NCBI GenBank assembly: GCA_003225615.1
Contig: QIAS01000007.1
Span: 1 to 8,177 of the forward strand
Direction: 5' to 3'
DNA from: Acidobacteriota bacterium
GTDB taxonomy: Bacteria; Acidobacteriota; Terriglobia; Terriglobales; Acidobacteriaceae
DNA length: 8,177 nt
In this document: positions 1-6,282 of the stretch, piece after piece
Layout of the letters: each line of letters starts with the position of its first letter
How positions within the stretch are numbered: position 1 is the first letter of the stretch
Position numbers and translations under genes: made by a program
Notes under the pieces: generated by a model
Told to the model about the DNA's origin: nothing
Seen by the model: only the letters and a program-made list of their open reading frames with translations
Databases searched by the model: none

Positions 1-535
<535 letters not shown>

Positions 536-552
536 ATGGTGTATCCCGCGCG

Positions 553-580
553 ATCTGCACATCGAGAATCATCTGCACAT
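553..580. repeat. Direct repeat ATCTGCACAT, two perfect copies
   Basis: ATCTGCACAT occurs at 553-562 and again at 571-580, 18 bases apart start to start, in the spacer between guaB and the VanZ-like gene. It could be a paired operator for the downstream gene or a chance duplication. Nothing else in the spacer identifies a regulator. Confidence 0.3.
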
Positions 581-631
581 TACCAGGGTGGAACCTTGAT
601 AGCTTCGAGTTCGCGCAAGCTGATAAACTGA

Positions 632-1117
632 TTGTTGATTCGACCCCGACAGAAAGTCTGGAAAGCATGGCTGGCGGCGGGACTCTGGCTCTTGCTGATC
701 GCCATCGAGTCCACGGACGTGCTTTCCGCAAGCCATACCAGCCGTTTTCTTTATCCGCTGCTCAAATACCTGTTTGGACCCATCGATCTGATGAAATTTT
801 ATTATTGGCACGGCCTTGCACGTAAAGCTGGTCATGTCGTCGGGTACGGGATTCTGAGTGTGCTTCTGTTTCGTGCATGGCAGGCTACGCTGCCGTTGCC
901 GGGGACGCGATGGGCGTGGCGATGGGCGCAGGTGGCACTTTTCATGACCGTGCTGGTGGCCAGCCTGGACGAATTTCATCAGAGTTTTATTCCGTCTCGC
1001 ACGGGAACCTGGCACGACGTAGTGCTGGACGGAACGGCTGCGGTGGGAGCACAGATATTGCTTTATTTGCTCCTACGAGGATGGCGCTCACATGCGGCAC
1101 AGGAAGTCTTGCTCTGA
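632..1117 (+). CDS. VanZ-like family membrane protein
   Basis: A 161-residue membrane protein of the VanZ-like family, named after a teicoplanin-resistance accessory protein. The biochemical role of most chromosomal members is unknown. Hydrophobic segments lie at about residues 12-27, 66-83, 97-112 and 134-149. The family signature is clear: K65 and H68 in RKAGHVVGYGIL, then DEFHQSFIPSR (residues 113-123), followed by W127-H-D-V and D133-G. This is the usual DE.HQ.F.p.R...D pattern of VanZ proteins. The start is uncertain. An in-frame stop at 629-631 is followed at once by TTG codons at 632 and 635, with no ATG in the first part of the frame and no convincing Shine-Dalgarno, so I take TTG 632. 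It lies 96 bases after guaB on the same strand and converges with the transporter gene. It gives no evidence of glycopeptide resistance by itself. Confidence 0.85.
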   Translation: MLIRPRQKVWKAWLAAGLWLLLIAIESTDVLSASHTSRFLYPLLKYLFGPIDLMKFYYWHGLARKAGHVVGYGILSVLLFRAWQATLPLPGTRWAWRWAQVALFMTVLVASLDEFHQSFIPSRTGTWHDVVLDGTAAVGAQILLYLLLRGWRSHAAQEVLL

Positions 1118-1196
1118 CCGGCATTCCCCATGTTAAAAATCAAGGAATTTGAAAACCAACGATTGTCCAGCGTTAGTCCACAAGCGCGACGAAATC

Positions 1197-1211
1197 ACGG
1201 CAGTGTGCCGT
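1197..1211. other. Small hairpin in the convergent intergenic region
   Basis: ACGGCA-gtg-TGCCGT forms a perfect 6-bp stem with a 3-base loop, touching the last base of the minus-strand transporter gene. The 93-base gap 1118-1210 separates two converging genes, where a bidirectional terminator would be expected, but neither strand shows a U-tract after the stem. I see nothing else in the gap. Confidence 0.3.
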
Positions 1212-2446
1212 CACAAACGACCCCCAGATTCACTGCGTCGCCCTGCGAAGAGAAGCAGGGCGGAGAGGACCGCGATTCCGGCTGAAAGATAGAAGGGAAC
1301 TCGCGGCCCGAAGCGCTTCCACAGTTCGCCGGTAATCATGCTCGCCAGGAGCGTGACCGCACTGGTAACGAAGAAGTAGACGCCGAGCGCTCGGCCCCGC
1401 ACGTCCGCGGTAACGGTGTCCACCACTAAGGCCTTCAGCACGGGATTGGTCAGAGCATAGAAGAGTCCGTAAAAGGCCATCGCCATCCAAATGGCCAGGA
1501 TTGAGGGCGCGAATCCGAAGACGAAATATACGATGGCAAAAACCAGGTAGCCAGCAGCGGCAATGACGCGGCGGGAAAAGCGATCGCTGAAATGGCCTGC
1601 CGGCCAGGAGACCAGCGTGTACGTAATGTTAAATACGAGAGCCAGCAAAGGTGCGCGGGTCGGCGGAATTCCAATGCTCTGCGCGCGCAAGACTAGGAAC
1701 ATGTCGCTGGAGTTGCCCAGCGAAAACAGCGTGACGGCAAACAGCACGTAATAAAACTTTGCCGGAAGGTGCACGCGCCAGGGAGCCTCGCCGTCGGGAT
1801 CCGTCGCTTTCGGCTTGCTCTGCGCGGACTCACATGCCTGGGGAATCGGTGGCGAGGTTTTCCCGCCCGTTTCCCGAATTCCGAATACCGCCACCAAAAT
1901 GCATAATCCGCCAGGAATAGCCGCAGCCCAGAACACGCCGCGCAAACCATAATGCGGCAGCAAGAGAAGTGCGATTAGCGGTCCGGCGATGGCTCCAGCG
2001 GAATCCATCGCCTGGATGAGACCGTAAGCCGAGCCGATGCGGTCCTTGTTTATTGACTCGGCCACCATTACGTCGCGAGCGGTACCACGTATGCCTTTCG
2101 AGAAACGGTCTGCAAAGCGGATCAACAGAACGTGCCACCACGCAGTGGCCAGGGCCAGCATGGGTTTAACTGCGTTCGCGACGACATAACCAGAGACCAC
2201 GACCGGCTTGCGCCGCGGGATGCGGTCGGCAAGGTAGCCGGAGAAAAATTTGGCGAACGAAGTGACGCTTTCAGCAATCCCCTCAATTACGCCTAGCGTA
2301 GCCGGGCCCGCGCCAATGGACGCCAGAAATGCCGGGAGCACCCAATACGCCATCTCGCTGGCTGTATCGTTGAAAAAAGATGTAGCCCCAAAGGCGCGGA
2401 TGTTGCGAGACGCCCCTGGGGAATTGTCGGATCGCCCCTCGGGCAT
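1211..2446 (-). CDS. Major facilitator superfamily transporter
   Basis: A 411-residue integral membrane transporter of the major facilitator superfamily; the substrate cannot be read from sequence. There are two halves of hydrophobic helices joined by a polar central loop at about residues 191-229, rich in S, P, K and D. Each half carries the family's loop 2-3 basic motif: GYLADRIPRRK at 70-80 and GHFSDRFSRR at 284-293. A further conserved element, RFADRFSKGIRGTARD (110-125), sits where helix 4 is expected. The N-terminal segment FNDTASEMAYWVLPAFL is typical of MFS exporters. The length is normal for a 12-helix member. The start is ATG at 2446-2444; no clear Shine-Dalgarno precedes it. It is the last gene on this strand and lies 116 bases beyond the hypothetical gene, a spacer that includes a heptad repeat array, so co-transcription with the ribosomal cluster is doubtful. 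Drug efflux is possible but not shown. Confidence 0.9.
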   Translation of the reverse strand: MPEGRSDNSPGASRNIRAFGATSFFNDTASEMAYWVLPAFLASIGAGPATLGVIEGIAESVTSFAKFFSGYLADRIPRRKPVVVSGYVVANAVKPMLALATAWWHVLLIRFADRFSKGIRGTARDVMVAESINKDRIGSAYGLIQAMDSAGAIAGPLIALLLLPHYGLRGVFWAAAIPGGLCILVAVFGIRETGGKTSPPIPQACESAQSKPKATDPDGEAPWRVHLPAKFYYVLFAVTLFSLGNSSDMFLVLRAQSIGIPPTRAPLLALVFNITYTLVSWPAGHFSDRFSRRVIAAAGYLVFAIVYFVFGFAPSILAIWMAMAFYGLFYALTNPVLKALVVDTVTADVRGRALGVYFFVTSAVTLLASMITGELWKRFGPRVPFYLSAGIAVLSALLLFAGRRSESGGRL

Positions 2447-2514
2447 AGGAACACAGTTTTATCATGAGGGGTAGGCCGCGAAAGCTCTTCGGAAAATGAA
2501 ACTTGGAGGCTGAC

Positions 2515-2556
2515 TGATTATCGATTGCTGACTGCTGACTCCTGACTACTGACCAC
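2515..2556. repeat. Degenerate 7-base tandem repeat (consensus TGACTNC)
   Basis: Six units in phase on the plus strand: TGATTAT, CGATTGC, TGACTGC, TGACTCC, TGACTAC, TGACCAC. An additional TGACTGA begins at 2511, out of phase. On the transcribed (minus) strand the array reads GTGGTCA, GTAGTCA, GGAGTCA, GCAGTCA and so on, beginning six bases after the TAA of the gene at 2563-3054. It is a short minisatellite of unknown role, unrelated in sequence and period to the 8-base repeats further right. Confidence 0.75.
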
Positions 2557-2562
2557 TAGCTA

Positions 2563-3054
2563 TTAGTACATGGCGTCGTACTTCGTAACCACCCATTCTC
2601 CGTCTTTGAATTCAGTGGTAACGGAGAACAACTCTTTATAGGTGGCTTTCTGGCCGGGAGTGTTGAGGCGACTGCCGCGGTAGTGCAGGATGCGCAGGGG
2701 CGGAGCATCTTCCCAATCGACCAGTTCCCAGGCAAGCAGCGGGTGCTGCGCTTCGGAGTCACAGATGAATGCGGCGTATTTTCTGCGGTAATCCTTGGAC
2801 CACTTCGCGAGCTCTTCGTGGCAGTTTCCATCCCTCATGGCGCGAATAAACTTATTGGCTGCGTGTTCGGAGGCGCGGTCGCGCAGAGGGTTCAGCGTGA
2901 TGGAGTTGGGTACGCCGGAAAGCGGGTCGTGGTCCTCGGAGCGCCCGAGCACCGGGCCTTGGTTATTCAACCAAGCCAGTCCGCTGAAAAACATCAGCAG
3001 GACCACTGCACCCATCCCGGCAGCGATCGCGAGTTGTTTACGAGAAAAGTCCAT
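2563..3054 (-). CDS. Membrane-anchored protein of unknown function
   Basis: I do not recognise this 163-residue protein. Residues 1-7 are polar and basic (MDFSRKQ), followed by one hydrophobic segment at about 8-30 (LAIAAGMGAVVLLMFFSGLAWL). This is a likely signal anchor, without an obvious signal-peptidase or lipobox cysteine. The remaining ~130 residues should therefore lie outside the cytoplasmic membrane. They begin with a proline- and aspartate-rich linker, followed by a compact alpha/beta stretch with two cysteines (in DGNCHEELAKW and FICDSEAQ) and a final run EFKDGEWVVTKYDAMY. That ending, an edge strand in the style of GEWVVxxYD, is reminiscent of small NTF2/SnoaL-like or DUF4440-type folds, but this is only a resemblance. 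Start ATG 3054-3052 has a GGAG too close to be convincing. It lies 128 bases downstream of the rplQ remnant on the same strand. Confidence 0.75.
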   Translation of the reverse strand: MDFSRKQLAIAAGMGAVVLLMFFSGLAWLNNQGPVLGRSEDHDPLSGVPNSITLNPLRDRASEHAANKFIRAMRDGNCHEELAKWSKDYRRKYAAFICDSEAQHPLLAWELVDWEDAPPLRILHYRGSRLNTPGQKATYKELFSVTTEFKDGEWVVTKYDAMY

Positions 3055-3129
3055 GCTCCGCGCCAGTGTAGCGCGGTGCTCTATGGGCGGGCCAGATTAC
3101 GGCAGGCACGCGACAGGACATGTACGGCA

Positions 3130-3152
3130 GGGACAACCGACGCGGTCGTCCC
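3130..3152 (-). terminator. GC-rich hairpin downstream of rplQ; possible terminator or REP-like element
   Basis: GGGACAACCG-acg-CGGTCGTCCC (plus strand) makes a 10-bp stem with a 3-base loop. The single mismatch becomes a G-U wobble in the minus-strand RNA. It lies about 30 bases after the TAA that would end full-length rplQ, a natural place to end the ribosomal transcript, but there is no U-tract after it. Its architecture copies the hairpin at 3734-3756, so it may instead be a dispersed palindrome. Confidence 0.35.
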
Positions 3153-3182
3153 CCACGCACTTTGAGCTCTACTCTTTATTCT

Positions 3183-3401
3183 TTATTCTTTGGTTTCGCC
3201 GCCGGCAGCAGGTTCCGCGCCGCCTTCGGCTTTGGCCTGGGCTTCGGCCTCTTCCATGGCCTTCTTGGTTTCTTCGGCCCGCTTGGCACGGATTTCGGCG
3301 CGCTTCTGGCGCTTCTCTTCCTGCAGTGCTTCGCTGCCCAGAAGCTCGATGAAAGCCTTGTCTGCGCCGTCGCCCTTCTGCCATCCAGCGCGGACTATGC
3401 G
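3183..3401 (-). pseudogene. rplQ: rplQ, out-of-frame C-terminal part of ribosomal protein L17
   Basis: Reading the minus strand from CGC at 3401 gives [20 protein letters not shown], the exact continuation expected for L17 (E. coli [20 protein letters not shown]). It continues with a 40-plus-residue tail rich in K, E, A and R, ending ETKE before TAA at 3185-3183. The 72-codon frame has no start codon of its own and is shifted relative to the first 88 codons of rplQ. The linker that should join them, about eight residues between GPRF and RI (AxRxGGYT in other L17 proteins), is missing apart from one A. The charged tail is longer than in E. coli, so intact L17 here would be roughly 168 residues. 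I read this as the 3' part of one broken gene, or as an assembly error. It is not a separate gene. Confidence 0.85.
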
Positions 3402-3661
3402 AAACGTGGTCCGATGGTGTCGAACAGCTTAGTTACCGCGTCGCGAGTCATCAGGTATGCGGCTGCCTGGCGGCGCGCGGCGAGGTCGCCCCGCTTGCCC
3501 AGAGTAATCATCTTCTCCACGTGCGGGCGCATGGCCTTGGCCTTGGGGAGAGTAGTCTCGACGCGCTCTTCAACGATGAGCGAAGTGACCAGGTTGCGCA
3601 GCAGGGAGCGGCGGTGACTGGTATTGCGACCTAGTTTCCATCCTGCAACTTTATGACGCAT
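3395..3661 (-). CDS. rplQ: 50S ribosomal protein L17, N-terminal portion ending in a premature stop
   Basis: L17 is a protein of the large subunit, bound to 23S rRNA near the exit tunnel side. The first 88 codons are standard L17: [20 protein letters not shown], then [30 protein letters not shown] and [10 protein letters not shown]. The frame then hits TAG at 3397-3395, inside the most conserved part of the protein, where GGYTRI should follow. The rest of L17 is present immediately downstream in another frame (3183-3401). The break is best explained by loss of about 25 bases, possibly between short CGC repeats, although the lost sequence is not visible. The start ATG at 3661-3659 is supported by GAGG eight bases upstream. 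It is the last gene of the alpha operon, 107 bases after rpoA. L17 is essential in most bacteria, so either the sequence is wrong or another copy exists. Confidence 0.9.
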   Translation of the reverse strand: MRHKVAGWKLGRNTSHRRSLLRNLVTSLIVEERVETTLPKAKAMRPHVEKMITLGKRGDLAARRQAAAYLMTRDAVTKLFDTIGPRFA

Positions 3662-3733
3662 GGGAAAGCCTCAGTTTAGTTCTCCGCTTTAATCTCAGTG
3701 GTTCTTGCTCTAATGTCCCTCGCTGCGCTCGTT

Positions 3734-3756
3734 GGGACGGACGAGGCGTCCGTCCC
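3734..3756. repeat. Perfect 10-bp GC-rich hairpin between rpoA and rplQ
   Basis: GGGACGGACG-agg-CGTCCGTCCC is a perfect inverted repeat with a 3-base loop, in the 107-base rpoA-rplQ spacer. Neither strand has a following T-run, so an intrinsic terminator is unlikely; an RNA-processing or REP-like palindrome fits better. It shares the GGGAC...GTCCC ends, stem length and loop size with the hairpin at 3130-3152. Confidence 0.6.
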
Positions 3757-3768
3757 CGTGCGAGTTCT

Positions 3769-4803
3769 TTACAGTTGCTCTACATCGGTATAGGCCGAGG
3801 CAGGCAGCACTTGATTCGAGGTCGGGCCGGGGACGGCATTGCCGTGTTCGTCGATCTTCATGCCCAGGCTCAGGCCCATGGACGCGAGAATCTCTTTGAT
3901 CTCGTTCAGCGACTTGCGGCCGAAGTTCTTGGTCTTCAGCATTTCGGCTTCGGTCTTCTGGACGAGTTCTCCGATGGTTTGAATGTTCGCGTTCTTCAGG
4001 CAGTTGTAGCTGCGCACAGAAAGCTCCAGCTCTTCCACCGAGCGGTTGAGATTCTCATTGCGGATCTCGGGCTTGCGCTCCTCGGACGATGTTGCCGTCT
4101 CGATCTCTTCCTCAAAGTTGATGAAGATGTTCATGTGGTCTTTAAGCAGCTTCGCCGCCAAGCCGAGAGAGTCAGCCGGCGTGATGGAGCCGTTGGTCCA
4201 CACTTCGAGCGTCAGCTTGTCATAGTCCGTGATCTGTCCTAGACGCGCGGCTTCCACGGTGTAATTGCATTTGCGTACCGGGGAGTGCACGGAGTCGATG
4301 GGAATAAATCCGAGTCCGAGGTCTTCGTCGAAATTCTTGTCGGCAGAGACGTACCCGCGGCCCCGCTTTAACCGCATTTCCATGTCGAGCTTGCCACCTT
4401 CGCTGACCGTCGCGATGTAGACGTCTTTGTCGAGCACTTCGACGTCGGCGTCAGCTTCGATCATGCCTGAAGTGACTACGCCGGGCTGGTCAGAGCGCAG
4501 GTAGATGGCTTTCGGCGCATCACCACTCAATTTAAAGGGAATCTGCTTCAGGTTGAGGATGATGTCAGTTGCGTCTTCGACCACGCCAGGGATCGACTGA
4601 AACTCGTGCAGCACGCCCTCGATTTTGACGGCCGTGACTGCGGCTCCCTCGATGGAGCTGAGCAGGACACGGCGCAGCGCGTTGCCGATAGTGGTACCGA
4701 ATCCGCGCTCAAAGGGCTGGGCCCAGAACATACCGTATTTGTCGGTTAGCGAGGCGGTGTCGGTGGCTAGACGTTTGGGTTTTTGAAAACCTTTCCAAAG
4801 CAT
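3769..4803 (-). CDS. rpoA: DNA-directed RNA polymerase subunit alpha
   Basis: The alpha subunit dimerises to nucleate assembly of RNA polymerase, and its C-terminal domain contacts UP elements and activators. It has 344 residues, within the usual range. The N-terminal assembly domain spans about 1-235, with [20 protein letters not shown] (31-50), [20 protein letters not shown] (62-81) and the hydrophobic [19 protein letters not shown] charged linker (about 236-253) leads to the C-terminal domain: [20 protein letters not shown] (254-273), [10 protein letters not shown], and [21 protein letters not shown]264, N267, G295 and K297 align with the E. coli DNA-contacting residues R265, N268, G296 and K298. 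The start ATG 4803-4801 follows GAGAGGAG with a 6-base spacer. It lies between rpsD and rplQ as in most bacteria. A short tail ([19 protein letters not shown]) extends beyond the E. coli end. Confidence 0.99.
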   Translation of the reverse strand: MLWKGFQKPKRLATDTASLTDKYGMFWAQPFERGFGTTIGNALRRVLLSSIEGAAVTAVKIEGVLHEFQSIPGVVEDATDIILNLKQIPFKLSGDAPKAIYLRSDQPGVVTSGMIEADADVEVLDKDVYIATVSEGGKLDMEMRLKRGRGYVSADKNFDEDLGLGFIPIDSVHSPVRKCNYTVEAARLGQITDYDKLTLEVWTNGSITPADSLGLAAKLLKDHMNIFINFEEEIETATSSEERKPEIRNENLNRSVEELELSVRSYNCLKNANIQTIGELVQKTEAEMLKTKNFGRKSLNEIKEILASMGLSLGMKIDEHGNAVPGPTSNQVLPASAYTDVEQL

Positions 4804-4809
4804 TTGTTT

Positions 4810-4817
4810 CTCCTCTC
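4810..4817 (-). promoter_or_regulatory. Shine-Dalgarno site of rpoA
   Basis: GAGAGGAG on the minus strand, six bases before the ATG at 4803, fixes the rpoA start. Confidence 0.8.
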
Positions 4818-4841
4818 GGCCATTGGGCTCAACCTGGCATC

Positions 4842-4863
4842 CCTGAACAGGTCCGGGTTCAGG
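4842..4863. other. Hairpin in the rpoA leader
   Basis: CCTGAAC (4842-4848) pairs with GTTCAGG (4857-4863) across an 8-base loop, 25 bases upstream of the rpoA Shine-Dalgarno on the minus strand. Further CAGG/CCTGG elements surround it (4832-4880), so larger alternative folds are possible. It could be an RNA-processing or translational control element; this is inferred from structure only. Confidence 0.4.
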
Positions 4864-4904
4864 TCAGGCGCCAGGACAGGCTGATCTGGCACGAATGGTG
4901 GACC

Positions 4905-4967
4905 AAGTTTCAAAGTTTCAGAGGTTTCAAAGTTGAAAGCCTTTGAAACCTGGGAAACGTTGAAACC
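4905..4967. repeat. 8-base repeat element with 11-bp hairpin (rpsD-rpoA spacer)
   Basis: On the minus strand GGTTTCAA follows the rpsD stop codon directly (4967-4960). After this come another AGGTTTCAAAG, then inverted copies. AGGTTTCAAAG (4922-4932) and CTTTGAAACCT (4941-4951) are perfect 11-bp arms around an 8-base loop. Two tandem AAGTTTCA copies lie at 4905-4920. The 14-mer AGGTTTCAAAGTTG (4922-4935) recurs exactly at 5662-5675 in the next spacer. Confidence 0.8.
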
Positions 4968-5597
4968 TTACTTGCTGTACAACTCGACAATCAGCTGCTC
5001 ATTTACTGGCAGCTGGATGTCTTCGCGCTTGGGCAGGCCGGTGATGCGACCCTTGTAATTGTCGCGATCCACCGTCAGCCAGTTAGGCGTAATCTGGTGG
5101 CTGGCGAAATCCTTGGCCTGCTCCAGAATGGGCAGCTTGCGACTGCCTTCGCGAATCGCTACTTCCTCGCCCACGCTCACTTCATACGAAGGAATATTGA
5201 CCTTGCGGCTATCCACCTGTATGTGCCCGTGGCGCACTAACTGGCGCGCCTGCCGGCGGGAGCTGGCGAGTCCCAGGCGGTACACTACATTGTCCAACCT
5301 GCGCTCGAGCTGCTGCAGAAGTTTTTCGCCAGTGACGCCCTTGGCCCGCGCGGCCTTCTCAAAGTAATTGCGGAACTGGCCTTCCTGCGTGAAATAAATG
5401 CGCTTCGCTTTTTGTTTTTCGCGCAACTGCAGACCGTAGCCAACGATCTTGGCTTTGCGGTCTTTCCCGTGCTGTCCGGGGGCAAAATTTCGCTTCTCGA
5501 TGGGACATTTGTCGCTGAAGCACTTGCTGCCTTTGAGGAAAAGCTTCATTCCATCGCGGCGGCAGAGACGGCATACTGCATCGGTATAACGGGCCAA
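4968..5597 (-). CDS. rpsD: 30S ribosomal protein S4, zinc-binding type
   Basis: S4 is a primary 16S rRNA-binding protein that nucleates small-subunit assembly; in E. coli it also represses the alpha operon. It has 209 residues, standard length. The N-terminus [15 protein letters not shown] carries C9, C12, C26 and C31, the four-cysteine zinc site seen in Thermus S4, so this is the C+ form. It continues with [14 protein letters not shown] and then the S4 RNA-binding domain [20 protein letters not shown] (99-118) through [20 protein letters not shown]. The C-terminus [14 protein letters not shown] is typical. The start is TTG at 5597-5595, supported by AAGGAG eight bases upstream and by the residue after it, since S4 begins M-A-R-Y. 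Spacers on both sides (164 and 226 bases) are unusually long for this operon and filled with 8-base repeats. Confidence 0.98.
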   Translation of the reverse strand: MARYTDAVCRLCRRDGMKLFLKGSKCFSDKCPIEKRNFAPGQHGKDRKAKIVGYGLQLREKQKAKRIYFTQEGQFRNYFEKAARAKGVTGEKLLQQLERRLDNVVYRLGLASSRRQARQLVRHGHIQVDSRKVNIPSYEVSVGEEVAIREGSRKLPILEQAKDFASHQITPNWLTVDRDNYKGRITGLPKREDIQLPVNEQLIVELYSK

Positions 5598-5605
5598 GTT
5601 TTCTT

Positions 5606-5611
5606 CTCCTT
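5606..5611 (-). promoter_or_regulatory. Shine-Dalgarno site deciding the TTG start of rpsD
   Basis: AAGGAG on the minus strand with an 8-base spacer (AAGAAAAC) before TTG at 5597. There is no ATG at the conserved N-terminus, so this site decides the start. Confidence 0.8.
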
Positions 5612-5662
5612 CTATGAACCGGTTTACAGGTTTGGCAACCCTTCTTCCCGGTTGAAAATACA

Positions 5663-5699
5663 GGTTTCAAAGTTGCAAGGTTTCACGGCTTTCAAGGTT
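5663..5699. repeat. Degenerate inverted copies of the 8-base repeat (rpsK-rpsD spacer)
   Basis: On the plus strand GGTTTCAA, AGTTGCAA, GGTTTCAC and GGCTTTCAA run nearly in phase from 5663. This is the opposite orientation to the perfect array at 5730-5817. AGGTTTCAAAG (5662-5672) is an 11-bp perfect match to the inverse of CTTTGAAACCT (5728-5738). The two arms, about 55 bases apart, could fold the whole spacer into a long imperfect hairpin. Confidence 0.7.
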
Positions 5700-5729
5700 G
5701 TTCGTGGCGACGAAATCTCCTCGATCACT

Positions 5730-5817
5730 TTGAAACCTTGAAACCTTGAAACCTTGAAACCTTAAAACCTTAAAACCTTAAAACCTTAAAACCTTAAAAC
5801 CTTAAAACCTTAAAACC
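5730..5817. repeat. Tandem 8-base array, 11 copies (4 x TTGAAACC + 7 x TTAAAACC)
   Basis: Eleven perfect octamers without interruption: four TTGAAACC (5730-5761), then seven TTAAAACC (5762-5817), then TTA. In the transcribed direction this is seven GGTTTTAA followed by four GGTTTCAA, starting six bases after the rpsK stop codon (TAA GAG TAA then the array). The sharp switch between two internally identical blocks suggests expansion by slippage or unequal exchange of single founder units. Confidence 0.97.
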
Positions 5818-5823
5818 TTACTC

Positions 5824-6261
5824 TTACACTCTGCGGCGCTTGGGCGGACGGCAGCCGTTATGCGGAATGGGCGTATTGTCCTTTATGGACCTCACCTCAA
5901 TTCCGGCGGCGGCCAAGGCGCGAATGGCGGACTCTCGGCCTGAGCCGGGACCGCTGACCCGCACTTCTACGCTGCGCACTCCGTGATCGCGCGCCATGTT
6001 GGCGGCGTTCATCGCGGCCTGCTGGGCTGCGAACGGCGTTCCCTTACGCGATCCGCGGAAGCCGAGCGACCCGGAACTCTTCCAGGACAGCACGTTTCCC
6101 GCAGGATCGGCAATGGTGACGATCGTGTTGTTGAACGACGCCTGAATGTGCGCGATGCCGTGCGAGACGTGCTTGCGCTCTTTTTTCTTGAACTGCTTCT
6201 TCTTGCCTTTTTTCTCCGGCACCGCAGGCGCTCCGGGTGTCGCTGCTGCTGGTTTTGCCAT
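5824..6261 (-). CDS. rpsK: 30S ribosomal protein S11
   Basis: S11 forms part of the small-subunit platform near the mRNA exit. It has 145 residues against about 129 in E. coli. The extra length is an N-terminal tail of about 30 residues rich in A, P and K ([20 protein letters not shown], then QFKKKERK), likely disordered and rRNA-contacting. The core is clear: [58 protein letters not shown] and the C-terminus [16 protein letters not shown]135-G136 corresponds to the Asn-Gly site known to form isoaspartate in E. coli S11. The start ATG 6261-6259 has only a weak AGAG about 11 bases upstream, as repeats occupy the spacer. The stop TAA is at 5826-5824. Confidence 0.98.
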   Translation of the reverse strand: MAKPAAATPGAPAVPEKKGKKKQFKKKERKHVSHGIAHIQASFNNTIVTIADPAGNVLSWKSSGSLGFRGSRKGTPFAAQQAAMNAANMARDHGVRSVEVRVSGPGSGRESAIRALAAAGIEVRSIKDNTPIPHNGCRPPKRRRV

Positions 6262-6282
6262 AAGTTATTTCTCTGTTCAGGC

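Noticed and set aside
596..626. Possible promoter TTGATA ... TGATAA before the VanZ-like gene
   Set aside because: The spacing is 19 bases and the -10-like box ends only five bases before the TTG start, leaving no room for a leader or ribosome site.
632..1117. Glycopeptide (teicoplanin) resistance gene
   Set aside because: VanZ-like proteins are widespread without resistance genes nearby; no vanH/A/X or regulatory genes are seen here.
2683..3165. 160-codon plus-strand frame across the unknown gene and its upstream spacer
   Set aside because: It has low-complexity composition with no motifs and overlaps the minus-strand gene, which has a coherent membrane anchor.
3120..3617. 165-codon plus-strand frame over rplQ
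   Set aside because: It is a shadow of L17 coding sequence; the hydrophobic run rich in F, G and L is the antisense reading of the K/E/A-rich L17 tail.
3775..4242. 155-codon open frame on the plus strand antisense to rpoA
   Set aside because: It lies wholly within rpoA, shows no recognisable family, and its length is explained by GC-rich codon bias on the opposite strand.
5730..5817. CRISPR array
   Set aside because: The units are 8 bases and directly tandem with no spacers, and no cas gene is present.
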